Both the position numbers and the translations under genes were made by a program. This document shows, one piece after another, positions 52,142 through 60,827 of a stretch of DNA of 64,000 nucleotides (within the stretch, counting starts at the first letter, position 1; each line of letters opens with the position of its first letter). Origin of the DNA: JABDDM01 sp038240295. Its GTDB lineage: Bacteria; Bacteroidota; Ignavibacteria; Palsa-1295. Location: contig JBBSDW010000002.1 of assembly GCA_038240295.1 (NCBI GenBank), forward strand, positions 1 to 64,000, written 5' to 3'. The notes under the pieces are model-generated. The model searched no databases, was not told the origin of the DNA, and was given only the letters and a program-made list of their open reading frames with translations.

Positions 52142-53593
52142 TCACCTCGACATGAGATCGCGATAGAGCTTTTTAAGAGCCGCCTCGCCGGAAGTATCAT
52201 CCAGCAGCGCGATAATACTTTTTCCGGAGGTAAAACAGGCGATCGGAGCAAATTGGCGAAGCGACCGGATCATTTCCGATCGAAGCTCCGCGAAACTCTG
52301 GCGCACATCGGCTTCCGAACTGCGTACGATCAGCGCGAGTGAGGCGACAGGGCTCTCTTCGGATATCTCAAATGCCGAAGAGAGCGATTCGACGAGATCG
52401 GAGCGCCATTCACGCCTGAGAACGGCGAACACGTCCTCGGGAGTCGTTTGCGTGTAGAGCGTTCGTGCCCGAAGCTGAGAAAATTTCTCGCGCAGCCGCC
52501 GGTTTCGCCTCGGAGATTCGCCCTCGATCGCATGCTCATTTGCACGCGGCCTTAATCTTAGCGCGCTTAGATGCGGGTCAAGCGTCAGGGCGAGCGGCTT
52601 TGGGTGCGGAGTGTGTGGCATCGCCTCGCGCGAGATCGTCGTGCTCTTAAAATTACCAGTCTTGGACCTGATCGCGATCGAGGGCGAAGCAATACGAAGG
52701 ATCGGTTCGCGCTCGAGGTTTGCCAGCGGCTCTGCAGCAGTTTGAAACAGGACGCGCGCACCGCGACGGCCGATCTCTTCGGATTCGGCAAGGCTCAGTC
52801 GGCGTATCAATCTCGCCTCGGGAATGAGTTCGGGATCGGCGTCGAAAATGCCCGCCACGTTTTTCCAGATCACGATTTCCTTTGCACCGAGCGCCGCCGC
52901 GATCACTGTCGCAGTGAGATCGGAAGATTCGCTGCCCATCGTTGTCGCAACACCATCGCGTGTTCCTCCGACGAACCCCTCGATCAGTACCAGTTCGCCC
53001 TCAAGCAATCGCGGAAGTACTTGCTGCGACAAACATTCCGTCGTCTCCGACATCACTGGCTTCGCACGGCCAAATTCCTCGTTCGTGATCATTACCTCGC
53101 GCGCATTTACTTCAGCGATCGCGATTCCTCGCCGCCGAAGCAGCGCGCCAATTAGTGCGAGTGCAAAACGCTCGCCGTTGCCGATGACTTGATCGCGAGC
53201 GCGAAGTGAAAGTTCGCGCGTGATGTGAATGCCTTCGATGAGTGCGCGAACATCCTGATAGACCTTTCGAAATTTCGTTGTGATCTCGGCGTGGATCGCC
53301 TCCGGGAATTTCAGCGACGAAAGAAGCTGGGCATGCTGGATCGTTACGCGCTCGAGATATTCTTCGGCCGATGCCAGGTTGCCGATGCTGCTGTGCTCCG
53401 CGGCCCGCTGTAGATAGCGAGTTGTGTGGCCGATCGCCGATATTACCACGATCAGTCCCGGAGATTCTGACGCGTTGGATCGACGGCTCAGCCGTTTCGT
53501 CTCCTGCAAATGGGCAGCGCAAACGAGTTCGGCAAGCGTCTCGAGTCCGCGAGCCGAGCGAGTAGTGGCTCCGCCGAATTTGTGAACGATCAT
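52142..53593 (-). CDS. lysC: Aspartate kinase (divergent)
   Basis: 483 residues. Amino-acid-kinase fold: N-terminal VHKFGGATTRSARG (usually KFGGTS), LIVVISAIGHTTRYL (normally VVSAMxxTT), IGNGERF (GExxS position), and TMGSESSDLTATVIAAALGAKEIVIWKNVAGIFDADP, shown in part; its GRGGSDxTA position reads MGSESSDLTA. The C-terminal regulatory region (about 300-483) has only weak ACT-like strands, with an Arg-rich linker (PRRNRRLREKF). It should make aspartyl phosphate for Lys/Thr/Met synthesis, but feedback control may be altered. Confidence 0.8.
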   Translation of the reverse strand: MIVHKFGGATTRSARGLETLAELVCAAHLQETKRLSRRSNASESPGLIVVISAIGHTTRYLQRAAEHSSIGNLASAEEYLERVTIQHAQLLSSLKFPEAIHAEITTKFRKVYQDVRALIEGIHITRELSLRARDQVIGNGERFALALIGALLRRRGIAIAEVNAREVMITNEEFGRAKPVMSETTECLSQQVLPRLLEGELVLIEGFVGGTRDGVATTMGSESSDLTATVIAAALGAKEIVIWKNVAGIFDADPELIPEARLIRRLSLAESEEIGRRGARVLFQTAAEPLANLEREPILRIASPSIAIRSKTGNFKSTTISREAMPHTPHPKPLALTLDPHLSALRLRPRANEHAIEGESPRRNRRLREKFSQLRARTLYTQTTPEDVFAVLRREWRSDLVESLSSAFEISEESPVASLALIVRSSEADVRQSFAELRSEMIRSLRQFAPIACFTSGKSIIALLDDTSGEAALKKLYRDLMSR

Positions 53594-53621
53594 TGAATTC
53601 TCCGATGCCGATGTATCTTTG
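53593..53621 (+). promoter_or_regulatory. Bacteroidota-type promoter for birA-coaX
   Basis: TTG at 53593-53595, 18 bases, then TATCTTTG at 53614-53621. Both elements fit the -33/-7 consensus. It reads toward birA (start 53838), leaving a leader of about 210 bases, and overlaps the 5' edge of the divergent lysC gene. Confidence 0.65.
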
Positions 53622-53837
53622 AAGCGCGTACGAAGATCGCTTACGTGCGCGCCTTACGCGAAGTGCTTAAGAATACATGAATGGCTCCGAGTACGTTTCG
53701 CAGAATGTGATCTTGAGCTGGTGAATTAACTTTCGACTCTTTCTTCTTGAAGCCGTGTTCGTTTCACAAGTTGCGTATTGTGCTCTTTTTAATAGCGAAT
53801 GCGGCGCCGAAGTGGCGACTGCCAGCAAACTTCCTAC

Positions 53838-54635
53838 ATGTGGACGATCGATAAATTTGACGAACTTCCCTCGACCAACGATGAAGCTCGCGCTCGCGTA
53901 AACAACGGTCGCGCGAAACACGAAGAAGTCATTCAAGCCGCTCACCAAACAGCGGGACGCGGGCGACTTCCGAAACGCGACTGGAAGGACGAGCGAGGAA
54001 AATCGCTGCTTATGAGCGTCATCCTCAAAGACGTTCAGCGCTCCTTTGTCGAACTTGCGCCCTATGTTGCGGCGCTCAGCGTAACACAATCGATCCGAAC
54101 ATTCCTGCAGGGATATCTTCCCTACTTTGAACAGGGCCGCGTGCGAATCAAGTGGCCGAACGACTTGATACTCGATGGCAAAAAGTTTTGCGGCATCCTT
54201 TCCGAAGCCGTCTGGACGGGCGATGAACTCAAGGCCGTCGTTATCGGAATCGGTATGAACGTAAATCAGCAGTCCTTCAACGATAAACTCCAGACAAGCG
54301 CGACATCGGTGTTTTGCACTGTAAAGCGGACGCTCGATCTCGATCAGGTTCGCGACAGAGTGCTTGCGGGCCTTTCGAGCTATCTTGACAGATCGAGCGT
54401 GATGCCAGCCGGAGCCTTTCGAGCGAGCGTGCTCAACGAGCTCCGAATGGAACTCGGCTGGATGAAGCTTTTGCCGCCCTTCGATGTCGAACTGCAATCG
54501 GGAGAAACGGTACGTATGCTTGCCTATCGCGGCATCGCGGACGATGGTGGAATGAAAGTAGGCGAGCAGGATGGCTCCGAACGGCTGCTCTATGGCGGCA
54601 CGCTCGCGATTGCCGATGTAAGTCAATCGACATGA
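53838..54635 (+). CDS. birA: Biotin--[acetyl-CoA-carboxylase] ligase (BirA, catalytic type)
   Basis: 265 residues from ATG 53838. FDELPSTNDEARARV, HQTAGRGRLPKRDW and VRIKWPNDLILDGKKFCGIL are the conserved biotin/ATP-binding segments; IGIGMNVNQ follows. The biotinyl-5'-AMP loop reads GRGRLPKRDW. There is no N-terminal DNA-binding domain, so it is the monofunctional type. It links biotin to BCCP in the cytoplasm. coaX overlaps its end (ATGA), a common pairing. Confidence 0.92.
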   Translation: MWTIDKFDELPSTNDEARARVNNGRAKHEEVIQAAHQTAGRGRLPKRDWKDERGKSLLMSVILKDVQRSFVELAPYVAALSVTQSIRTFLQGYLPYFEQGRVRIKWPNDLILDGKKFCGILSEAVWTGDELKAVVIGIGMNVNQQSFNDKLQTSATSVFCTVKRTLDLDQVRDRVLAGLSSYLDRSSVMPAGAFRASVLNELRMELGWMKLLPPFDVELQSGETVRMLAYRGIADDGGMKVGEQDGSERLLYGGTLAIADVSQST

Positions 54636-55396
54636 TGAGTCTGCGAACGCTCGCAGTCAACATCGGCAATTCCCGGATCGCCTGTGCGTTGATGCAGTCG
54701 AATCTCGTGCTCGAACGCTGCGATCATGCAACGCCGGATATTGCTACGCTCGCTGAAACCCTCGGCAACTGTATTCGCTCTCATCCCGAACGCATACTGA
54801 TCGCGTCGGTGGTTCCCCAGCATACGGAATCGGTTCGACAAATATTGGCAACGTTGTTCGCTCCGTTGATGCCGTCTCTCATACATCATTCGATGGTACC
54901 ACTGGTAAGTGAATACGCTCCAACCGAATCACTTGGGATTGACAGACTTTTGTCCGGCTACGCTGGATTTGAATTGTATGGCAAGCCAGCCCATCGAGGC
55001 GTTCTCGTGATCGATCTTGGAACAGCAACGACTTTTAATTGCATCAGTGAGCAAGGCGTCTTTTTGGGCGGAGCGATCAGCCTTGGGATTCACTCGACAT
55101 TCAGAGCGCTTCGGGACCAGACCGCGCAATTGGGTCTCCAATCCCTGAGTATTCCGTCAAATGTTCTTGCTAAGTCAACATCCGAAGGTATTCGATCGGG
55201 TGTATTCTTTGCAGCAATTCTCGGGATACGAGGCGTGACCACTTTGCTGATGGACGAGGTTTTTTCAGAAAAAGCCCCAATTGTCTTGCATACTGGTGGG
55301 TCGGCTGGGCTGCTTTCCGAGTATTTGGGTGAAGGTAGTCTTATTAATGCTGACCTTGTGCTAAGAGGCATCGCGCTTCTTCCAGACATTCTTTGA
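54632..55396 (+). CDS. coaX: Type III pantothenate kinase
   Basis: 254 residues. VIDLGTATTFNCI is the second phosphate motif, SLGIHSTFRAL the pantothenate-side helix, and HTGGSAGLLSEYL the third motif. In the first motif the usual DxGNT reads AVNIGNSR, so Asn10 replaces the conserved Asp; its effect is unknown. ESLGIDRLLSGYAGF matches the family G-x-D-R motif. It performs the first step of CoA synthesis without needing the PanK-I fold. It is coupled to birA by ATGA overlap. Confidence 0.88.
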   Translation: MMSLRTLAVNIGNSRIACALMQSNLVLERCDHATPDIATLAETLGNCIRSHPERILIASVVPQHTESVRQILATLFAPLMPSLIHHSMVPLVSEYAPTESLGIDRLLSGYAGFELYGKPAHRGVLVIDLGTATTFNCISEQGVFLGGAISLGIHSTFRALRDQTAQLGLQSLSIPSNVLAKSTSEGIRSGVFFAAILGIRGVTTLLMDEVFSEKAPIVLHTGGSAGLLSEYLGEGSLINADLVLRGIALLPDIL

Positions 55397-55457
55397 ACGG
55401 TCGCGAAGACTGCAACAATCTTCGTGCTTACCGTGTCTATGAAAGGAGGCTCTTATC

Positions 55458-55493
55458 GTGAGTAACCAAAGCAGAGTGGAGAAGCTAACCTAA
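55458..55493 (+). CDS. Possible 11-codon leader ORF with perfect ribosome site
   Basis: AAAGGAGG at 55442-55449 sits 8 bases before GTG 55458, opening the peptide MSNQSRVEKLT with stop at 55491-55493. A site this strong is rare in this window. It ends 48 bases before the Cu-monooxygenase-like gene, so it could be a translated leader. Expression has no other support. Confidence 0.3.
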   Translation: MSNQSRVEKLT

Positions 55494-55541
55494 TTGTTCG
55501 TTGCTCGCTATGCATATTCTAAATAAAATTTTCAACATACG

Positions 55542-56522
55542 ATGCGTAATAGGATAATCCTGCTTGTTTTTGCAGCTTCCATCGGATTCGGTAGTTGCAG
55601 GAGTACTGTAACAAATCCGCCGGCCACCACAGATGGACCTGGGACCGATGCGCAAGGGAATGTCACCTTGCCGGTGCCACCTGCTGATTCGGGCATCCAG
55701 ATCACTTTTGGGCCGTTTAGCGTCCCCCAAGGCCAGGAAGTTCAGATCGATCATTGGTTCAAGCTGCCGAACGATCTGCCGTTCGACGTCGGCCGCATTG
55801 AGATCGCGACCAACAATGGCACGCATCACATGAACCTGTTTCGTACGCTTAACCAGCATCCGGATACCGATGAATACAATTTTGCTTCGCAGGCCATCTG
55901 GGACGAATCGGACCTGATGATTGAAGCTCAGCAGCATTTTATTGACTGGTCTTTGCCAGGTGGCATCGCGGTTCATCTCAACAAAAATGAGCAGATGACC
56001 ATGCAGGTTCACTACGTTAATGCCTCGACCCAAAATACCCCGAATGGTATGGGCAAAGTGGTTGTCAATCTCTATAAAGCCACCGGTCCGGTAACGCAGC
56101 ATGCTTCGATGCTTTTTGCGCAGAAGACATCAGTCGTTATTAAACCGCACTCGGATACTTCGTTCTCGAAGTTTTGCGATTTCAGCCTCGCGAACAAACC
56201 ACTCAATGTTTATGCGATGACGGGACATTTTCACAGCCGAGGCAAAGAATTTACCGTTGAAAAGTGGGATTCCGCGACGAATACTTCGCTCGGCGTGATC
56301 TACCAAAACGCTGCATGGAGCGAGCCGCCCTTTTTGGTCTTTAATCCTCCTGTCGTCATCAATCCAGGGCAACTTCTGAAATACACGGCAGTTTATCATA
56401 ACGACACCGACTCAACAATCACTTTTGGACCCCACGTCGAATATCAGGAGCACTGCAACCTCTTCCTCTGGTTTTCTCCAGGGTACAAAGACGGCCAAAC
56501 GATCTACGATAAAACACCATAA
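55542..56522 (+). CDS. Copper type II monooxygenase-like lipoprotein
   Basis: 326 residues. The signal peptide ends in lipobox FGSC, with Cys19 lipidated. Two jelly-roll domains carry metal-ligand motifs as in the PHM/DBM copper-hydroxylase fold: NGTHHMNLFR at about 95, MTGHFHSRGKEFTVE at about 225 (HxH pair), and EYQEHCNLFLWF near the end. It would bind copper at the outer-membrane or periplasmic face. Hydroxylase activity is not certain. The next gene overlaps by 1 base (TAATG). Confidence 0.72.
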   Translation: MRNRIILLVFAASIGFGSCRSTVTNPPATTDGPGTDAQGNVTLPVPPADSGIQITFGPFSVPQGQEVQIDHWFKLPNDLPFDVGRIEIATNNGTHHMNLFRTLNQHPDTDEYNFASQAIWDESDLMIEAQQHFIDWSLPGGIAVHLNKNEQMTMQVHYVNASTQNTPNGMGKVVVNLYKATGPVTQHASMLFAQKTSVVIKPHSDTSFSKFCDFSLANKPLNVYAMTGHFHSRGKEFTVEKWDSATNTSLGVIYQNAAWSEPPFLVFNPPVVINPGQLLKYTAVYHNDTDSTITFGPHVEYQEHCNLFLWFSPGYKDGQTIYDKTP

Positions 56523-58435
56523 TGAACTACCGGACCGATCGTTTGCTCGCACAAGCGAGATGCAAATTGGGTGTCTCGGCGATGGTCGTCAGCGCTGTTC
56601 TTTTTCTTGCAACGCCTCGACTTCTCTTCGGACAAATCCACTTTACCGATATTGCGAAAGCTGCTGGCATAAGCAACATTCCGCAACCGGTCGACGAGGT
56701 AGCCGGAGGGGTCGTTGCGCTCGATTTTGATCGAGATGGCTGGGAAGATTTTTACGTCGCTGGCGGACAGGGCTACGACGGCCTCTATCGCAATAATCAC
56801 GATGGGACGTTCACCGACGTCTCCGTGGCAGCCGGTATCCACGATCATGGACGAATTTTTTCTCATGGAGGTGCGTCCCTCGACATCGACCAGGATGGCT
56901 GGCCCGATCTCTATATTGCCTGCGAAGGACACGATCTGCTGTTCAGAAATAATCACGACGGAACATTCACGGATGTCACGCGAAAAGCAGGCATTATCAT
57001 CCCCACCGGCCGTAACAACAACATGACGGCGACCTTCGGAGATTTTGACGGCGATGGTCTCAATGATATCTACGTCACCCGCTATATCGATTCCGTGCTC
57101 GATACCTATACGGACCCCATCACCGGATTTCCCGATTATAACGACAAGGGTCTTCACAATTTTCTCTATGTCAATAATGGCAACGGCACATTCACCGAGG
57201 AAGCTGCAAACTATGGAGTTGATAACGCAGGTTGCGGATTGATCGCGATCCTGTTCGACTACGATCGGGATGGTGACCTCGATCTATTGATCGGGAATGA
57301 TTTCGGCGCCTACGTCCTCCCGAACGCCGTTTATAAAAACATGCTGGTAGAAACGGGGACTGCATCGTTCAAGGACGTCACCGAAGCGATCGGAATGAAG
57401 AACAAATTATTCTGTATGGGCATCGGACCGAGCGATTACGATCGTGATGGCGACTTCGACTTTTTCGAGACGACGATCGGACCTGAAGCATTCATGCAGA
57501 ACAACGGCGGTCATTTTACGAACGTAGCAGCGCAGATCGGCGCAAAGATGGGCACCTTTAGTTTTCGATCGCAGACGTATGACGCAACAACCTGGAGTCC
57601 GATCTTTGTCGATATGGATAACGATGGTTGGGAAGATCTGTTTGAAGTTCATGGTACGATCCCTGCGTTTCAACCTTTCAACACCTTCGAACAGGACACC
57701 ACGCGAATCCTGCGGAATGAAGGTGGTAGCTTTCAAGATGTGACCCAATCATCGGGCTACACAACGTTTGAGCGTGGGCGTGGAGCGATGACATTTGATT
57801 TTGATCACGACGGCAAAATGGATATTGTCGTTGGATGCGTACCATTGGTGCCGATCAATCCAACAAGTGGCGTAAAATTACTCCATAATACAAGTAGTAC
57901 CGGCAGCAACCATTGGCTTGAACTTACGTTGCACGGAAAAACATGCGGAGCAGAAGCGATCGGTACCTGTGTCGAAGTTTGGGAGCATGGCAACCGGCAT
58001 TTGCGTCAGGTATCGACGGGTGGCACGCTCTGCAGCCAATCCTCACTCACTCAACATGTTGGAATTGGAACAGCTACCGAGGCCGATTCGATTTTGATAT
58101 TCTGGCCACGCAAGCCGATCGAACGCTATTATCATGTTGCTGCAGACCAGCGTCTTGATTATACCGAAGGGGCTCAACGCGCCTTCGTCGCTTCGTCGCC
58201 GGCCAGAACGGTGGCAACACTTTACCCTTCGGTCGCGAGTGATATTCTTCACGTCAGCAATTTGGCACAAGGCGACGAAGTCACCATCGTAGATCTGTTA
58301 GGCCGGGTACTCTATTCGTCTCGTACGACCTCAACGGCACTTCGAATCCCGGTGGGCCATTTTTCATCGGGAGCCTATACTGCGCGCGTGAAAACGTCTT
58401 CGGGTGAGCAGGTCTTAAAATTTATCAAGCAATAG
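56522..58435 (+). CDS. CRTAC1-type FG-GAP/ASPIC-UnbV protein with T9SS signal
   Basis: 637 residues. Signal peptide to LLFGQ. Residues about 50-440 hold FG-GAP/VCBS repeats with Ca-binding DxDxDGxxD-type loops (LDFDRDGWEDFYVAG, LDIDQDGWPDLYIAC, GDFDGDGLNDIYVTR, FDYDRDGDLDLLIGN). Residues about 455-545 are an ASPIC/UnbV domain (NHWLELTLHGKTCGAEAIG). The end (ATLYPSVASDILHV, VTIVDLLGRVLYS, SSGAYTARVKTSS) is a T9SS type A signal. It starts inside the stop of the Cu-monooxygenase-like gene. Confidence 0.85.
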   Translation: MNYRTDRLLAQARCKLGVSAMVVSAVLFLATPRLLFGQIHFTDIAKAAGISNIPQPVDEVAGGVVALDFDRDGWEDFYVAGGQGYDGLYRNNHDGTFTDVSVAAGIHDHGRIFSHGGASLDIDQDGWPDLYIACEGHDLLFRNNHDGTFTDVTRKAGIIIPTGRNNNMTATFGDFDGDGLNDIYVTRYIDSVLDTYTDPITGFPDYNDKGLHNFLYVNNGNGTFTEEAANYGVDNAGCGLIAILFDYDRDGDLDLLIGNDFGAYVLPNAVYKNMLVETGTASFKDVTEAIGMKNKLFCMGIGPSDYDRDGDFDFFETTIGPEAFMQNNGGHFTNVAAQIGAKMGTFSFRSQTYDATTWSPIFVDMDNDGWEDLFEVHGTIPAFQPFNTFEQDTTRILRNEGGSFQDVTQSSGYTTFERGRGAMTFDFDHDGKMDIVVGCVPLVPINPTSGVKLLHNTSSTGSNHWLELTLHGKTCGAEAIGTCVEVWEHGNRHLRQVSTGGTLCSQSSLTQHVGIGTATEADSILIFWPRKPIERYYHVAADQRLDYTEGAQRAFVASSPARTVATLYPSVASDILHVSNLAQGDEVTIVDLLGRVLYSSRTTSTALRIPVGHFSSGAYTARVKTSSGEQVLKFIKQ

Positions 58436-58451
58436 GGCAGCTCTGCGAATC

Positions 58452-58898
58452 GTGCTGATAAACTGGAAAATTTCGCCGGCCGCACTTCTTCTTCTTTTTT
58501 TCCTTCTTGCGATAGTATACGCAACTGGGTGCTATGTTGCCGGCCCCGCAGTGCCTGTATCTCCAACGCTCAGTAGTATCCAAACCAGCATTTTCAGTAA
58601 AAGCTGCACCGCTCCGAACTCCTGCCATGGAGGCAGCGATCCGAAGGCACTGCTGAATCTTGAAGCGGGAAAAGCCTACCGGTCGCTGATGGAAAAGATC
58701 CAGAATGACACTGCAGCAAAATATTATGTGGGCAGAGTTGTCGCACGTCGACCGGAATCGAGCTTTCTCATTGCAAAGCTTCGAGGCGCGCTACGCACGC
58801 AGGAAGGCGATCAGATGCCGGATAAAGTGAATGCGATCCCTTCGCAATATATCGATGTCATTGAGCGCTGGATCTTGAATGGAGCACAGAATGACTGA
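58452..58898 (+). CDS. Cytochrome-like lipoprotein with CxxxxxCH motif
   Basis: 148 residues, start GTG at 58452. Signal peptide with lipobox YATGC. SIFSKSCTAPNSCHGGSDP carries Cys-x5-Cys-His, the wider-spaced motif seen in planctomycete-type cytochrome-like proteins whose haem binding is doubtful. RVVARRPESSFLIAKL, QMPDKVN and ERWILNGAQ complete that family pattern. It is 16 bases after the CRTAC1 gene, so it is the third gene of the operon. It may pass electrons to the copper protein. Confidence 0.75.
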   Translation: MLINWKISPAALLLLFFLLAIVYATGCYVAGPAVPVSPTLSSIQTSIFSKSCTAPNSCHGGSDPKALLNLEAGKAYRSLMEKIQNDTAAKYYVGRVVARRPESSFLIAKLRGALRTQEGDQMPDKVNAIPSQYIDVIERWILNGAQND

Positions 58899-58953
58899 TG
58901 TGAGACGGGTGAGGTGGAGGATGACCCAGGAGGGAGCTCAGGGAAGGAATGAG

Positions 58954-59025
58954 TAGCGCGTACGGGAATCGAACCCGTGTACCCGCCTTGAGAGGGCGGT
59001 ATCCTAGCCGCTAGATGAACGCGCC
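58954..59025 (-). tRNA. tRNA-Glu (CTC)
   Basis: Cloverleaf on the minus strand: acceptor GGCGCGT pairs with ACGCGCT (G1-U72 wobble), anticodon stem CCGCC/GGCGG with loop CTCTCAA (anticodon CTC at 58990-58992), T arm ACGGG TTCGATT CCCGT. Discriminator A at 58954. The 3' CCA is not encoded. A -7-type element lies about 50 bases upstream at 59074-59081. Confidence 0.95.
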
Positions 59026-59073
59026 AAGCTTAAGATAACTGCACCACCAAATTCATCGACTTCGGTGAAGCGC

Positions 59074-59081
59074 CAAATATA
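59074..59081 (-). promoter_or_regulatory. Candidate -7 element for tRNA-Glu
   Basis: On the minus strand this reads TATATTTG, a match to TAnnTTTG, about 50 bases before the tRNA 5' end. No TTG was seen at the expected distance upstream. Confidence 0.5.
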
Positions 59082-59113
59082 CACGAAATCGCAAGTCAGG
59101 GTTCCGTGCCGCG

Positions 59114-59141
59114 TTGCCCTCCCATCTGTAACCTATATTTG
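59114..59141 (+). promoter_or_regulatory. Bacteroidota-type promoter for the OmpA-family gene
   Basis: TTG at 59114-59116, 17 bases, then TATATTTG at 59134-59141, 54 bases before the OmpA ATG. It is back-to-back with the tRNA element at 59074. Confidence 0.65.
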
Positions 59142-59194
59142 CACCCATAGACGTACGACTTTCTCGGCCTTTCTTTTCCAGTCCGCACCGTAAC

Positions 59195-60805
59195 ATGAAA
59201 CATTTTTTACACTTCGCATTTCTCACGTTTTTCGCTGCACTCTCGATATCCATATCGAGACCTGCCACAATTCAGGCGCAAACATCAGGCTTTGCCCCAC
59301 AGCACTCGGAGGATGGCGCGCAGCCAGCACCAGTGCCAATGAGCGGTGCCTGGCAATCGCATCCCGTAGGTGCCAGAAACTACTGGGGTATCGAGGCGGG
59401 CATCACGTACAATTGGCTTCAGAATGCTACAAATTTCGCCTACGGCCTTATCGGGCCAGCTGCCTCTTCTCCAACCGGCACTGAGATTCAACTTGTGCTC
59501 CCGTTTGCGGATCCAGGCAAAGGCATTGGATTCATTGTCGGAGGCGTCGTCGATTTTGGCCTCTCGAACTCCCTTGCGCTGCAGGGTAAGCTCCGTTTTG
59601 TCAATTCGTCGTTTTCGGGTGACGATACGCGAACAGCAGCGGTACAGAACTCACCGACATTCGTCCGCGAGGTCAGTCATCAAAGTACATCGGTGGACTA
59701 TCTTGATCTCGACGCACTACTGCGTTTTCAGCTTTCACCCAATAGCGTGTACCTGCTTGGAGGGTTTGGCTTTTCAACACTGGTTGCAAATAGCCTCTCG
59801 CTTACAAAGACCATCGACAGCGCTGCTCCAAGTGTTTCTTTCGCAGATGAAAACGGGGCGGTCACAGGACTGACAACACTTTCGGGCACCGCCTCATTGT
59901 CAGGCATATATAACACGACACGTGTTGCCTTGCGTGTGGGTGTTGGTACGTTCATTCCCATCGGCACTTCTGGCAATGTACTCACGCCCGAACTCATGTT
60001 TGATATCCCTCTGACGACGCTCTACAATCAAACATTCAACGACGCCGCGACCGTAAGGGGAGCGACAGCGCCTTCGCTCTGGCATATCGACCTTACGCTG
60101 GCCTATAAATTTCCGTGGGGTTCTGCAACACCTGGAGTTTCAAACACTGAACTTGACAACTCAACATCCGACGCCGCCGGCGAGCGCAACGCGGATAATA
60201 TGGTTGTGCTGAAAGGCAAGGTCAATGATAATAATGGCAATCCTGTCGATGCCGACATGACGGTCGTCGACCTCAGCGACAACCAGATCGTCTCGACAGG
60301 AAAAACCAACGACGGTAGTTACGCGCTTCCAGTCAAAGGACCTGGAAAATATTCGGTAACGGCTGATGCGAATGGTTATCTTTTTGGGACATCTTATTTC
60401 GAAGTCGACGACGAGGGCCGTATCCTGAAAGGCAAGCATGACATCACGCTTTCACCTGCCGCCGATGGCCGCACACGCCTGCTCGTCTTTTTTGATTTTG
60501 CTGCCGACAAACTACAGAACGCCTCCTATCCCGAACTCGATCGCGCGGTACGCCTGATGAAGGCAAATCCGGGTATGTCGGTCGAGATCGCAGGCTACAC
60601 CGATTCGAAGGGTACCGATTCCTACAACGTAGATCTCTCGAACCGCCGCGCGCAAGCCGTTCGAAATTATCTTGTGCGTAATGGCATCGAATCTTCACGC
60701 GTATCACCAAAAGGCTATGGCAAGCAAGACCCGATCGCAACGAACGACACCGAAGACGGCCGCGCCGAAAATCGCCGCGTCGAATTTGTCGTGATGCATC
60801 GTTAA
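59195..60805 (+). CDS. OmpA-family outer-membrane protein
   Basis: 536 residues with signal peptide to IQAQ. Residues about 60-320 are an outer-membrane beta-barrel (YWGIEAGITYNWLQN, IGFIVGGVVDFGLSN, HIDLTLAYKFPWG). Residues about 340-415 form a carboxypeptidase-regulatory-like/SdrD-type beta fold (VVLKGKVNDNNGNPVDADM). Residues about 425-536 are an OmpA domain with GYTDSKGTDSYNVDLSNRRAQAV and GKQDPIATNDTEDGRAENRRVEF, which binds peptidoglycan through Asp and Arg. It is a structural link between the outer membrane and wall, probably abundant. It has its own promoter. Confidence 0.88.
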   Translation: MKHFLHFAFLTFFAALSISISRPATIQAQTSGFAPQHSEDGAQPAPVPMSGAWQSHPVGARNYWGIEAGITYNWLQNATNFAYGLIGPAASSPTGTEIQLVLPFADPGKGIGFIVGGVVDFGLSNSLALQGKLRFVNSSFSGDDTRTAAVQNSPTFVREVSHQSTSVDYLDLDALLRFQLSPNSVYLLGGFGFSTLVANSLSLTKTIDSAAPSVSFADENGAVTGLTTLSGTASLSGIYNTTRVALRVGVGTFIPIGTSGNVLTPELMFDIPLTTLYNQTFNDAATVRGATAPSLWHIDLTLAYKFPWGSATPGVSNTELDNSTSDAAGERNADNMVVLKGKVNDNNGNPVDADMTVVDLSDNQIVSTGKTNDGSYALPVKGPGKYSVTADANGYLFGTSYFEVDDEGRILKGKHDITLSPAADGRTRLLVFFDFAADKLQNASYPELDRAVRLMKANPGMSVEIAGYTDSKGTDSYNVDLSNRRAQAVRNYLVRNGIESSRVSPKGYGKQDPIATNDTEDGRAENRRVEFVVMHR

Positions 60806-60827
60806 CGTTTCAAATAAGTCGCACGAA

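Noticed and set aside
53667..54626. Long minus-strand frame (319 codons) opposite birA
   Set aside because: It lies antisense to a well-supported birA, shows no family motifs and has shadow-like composition.
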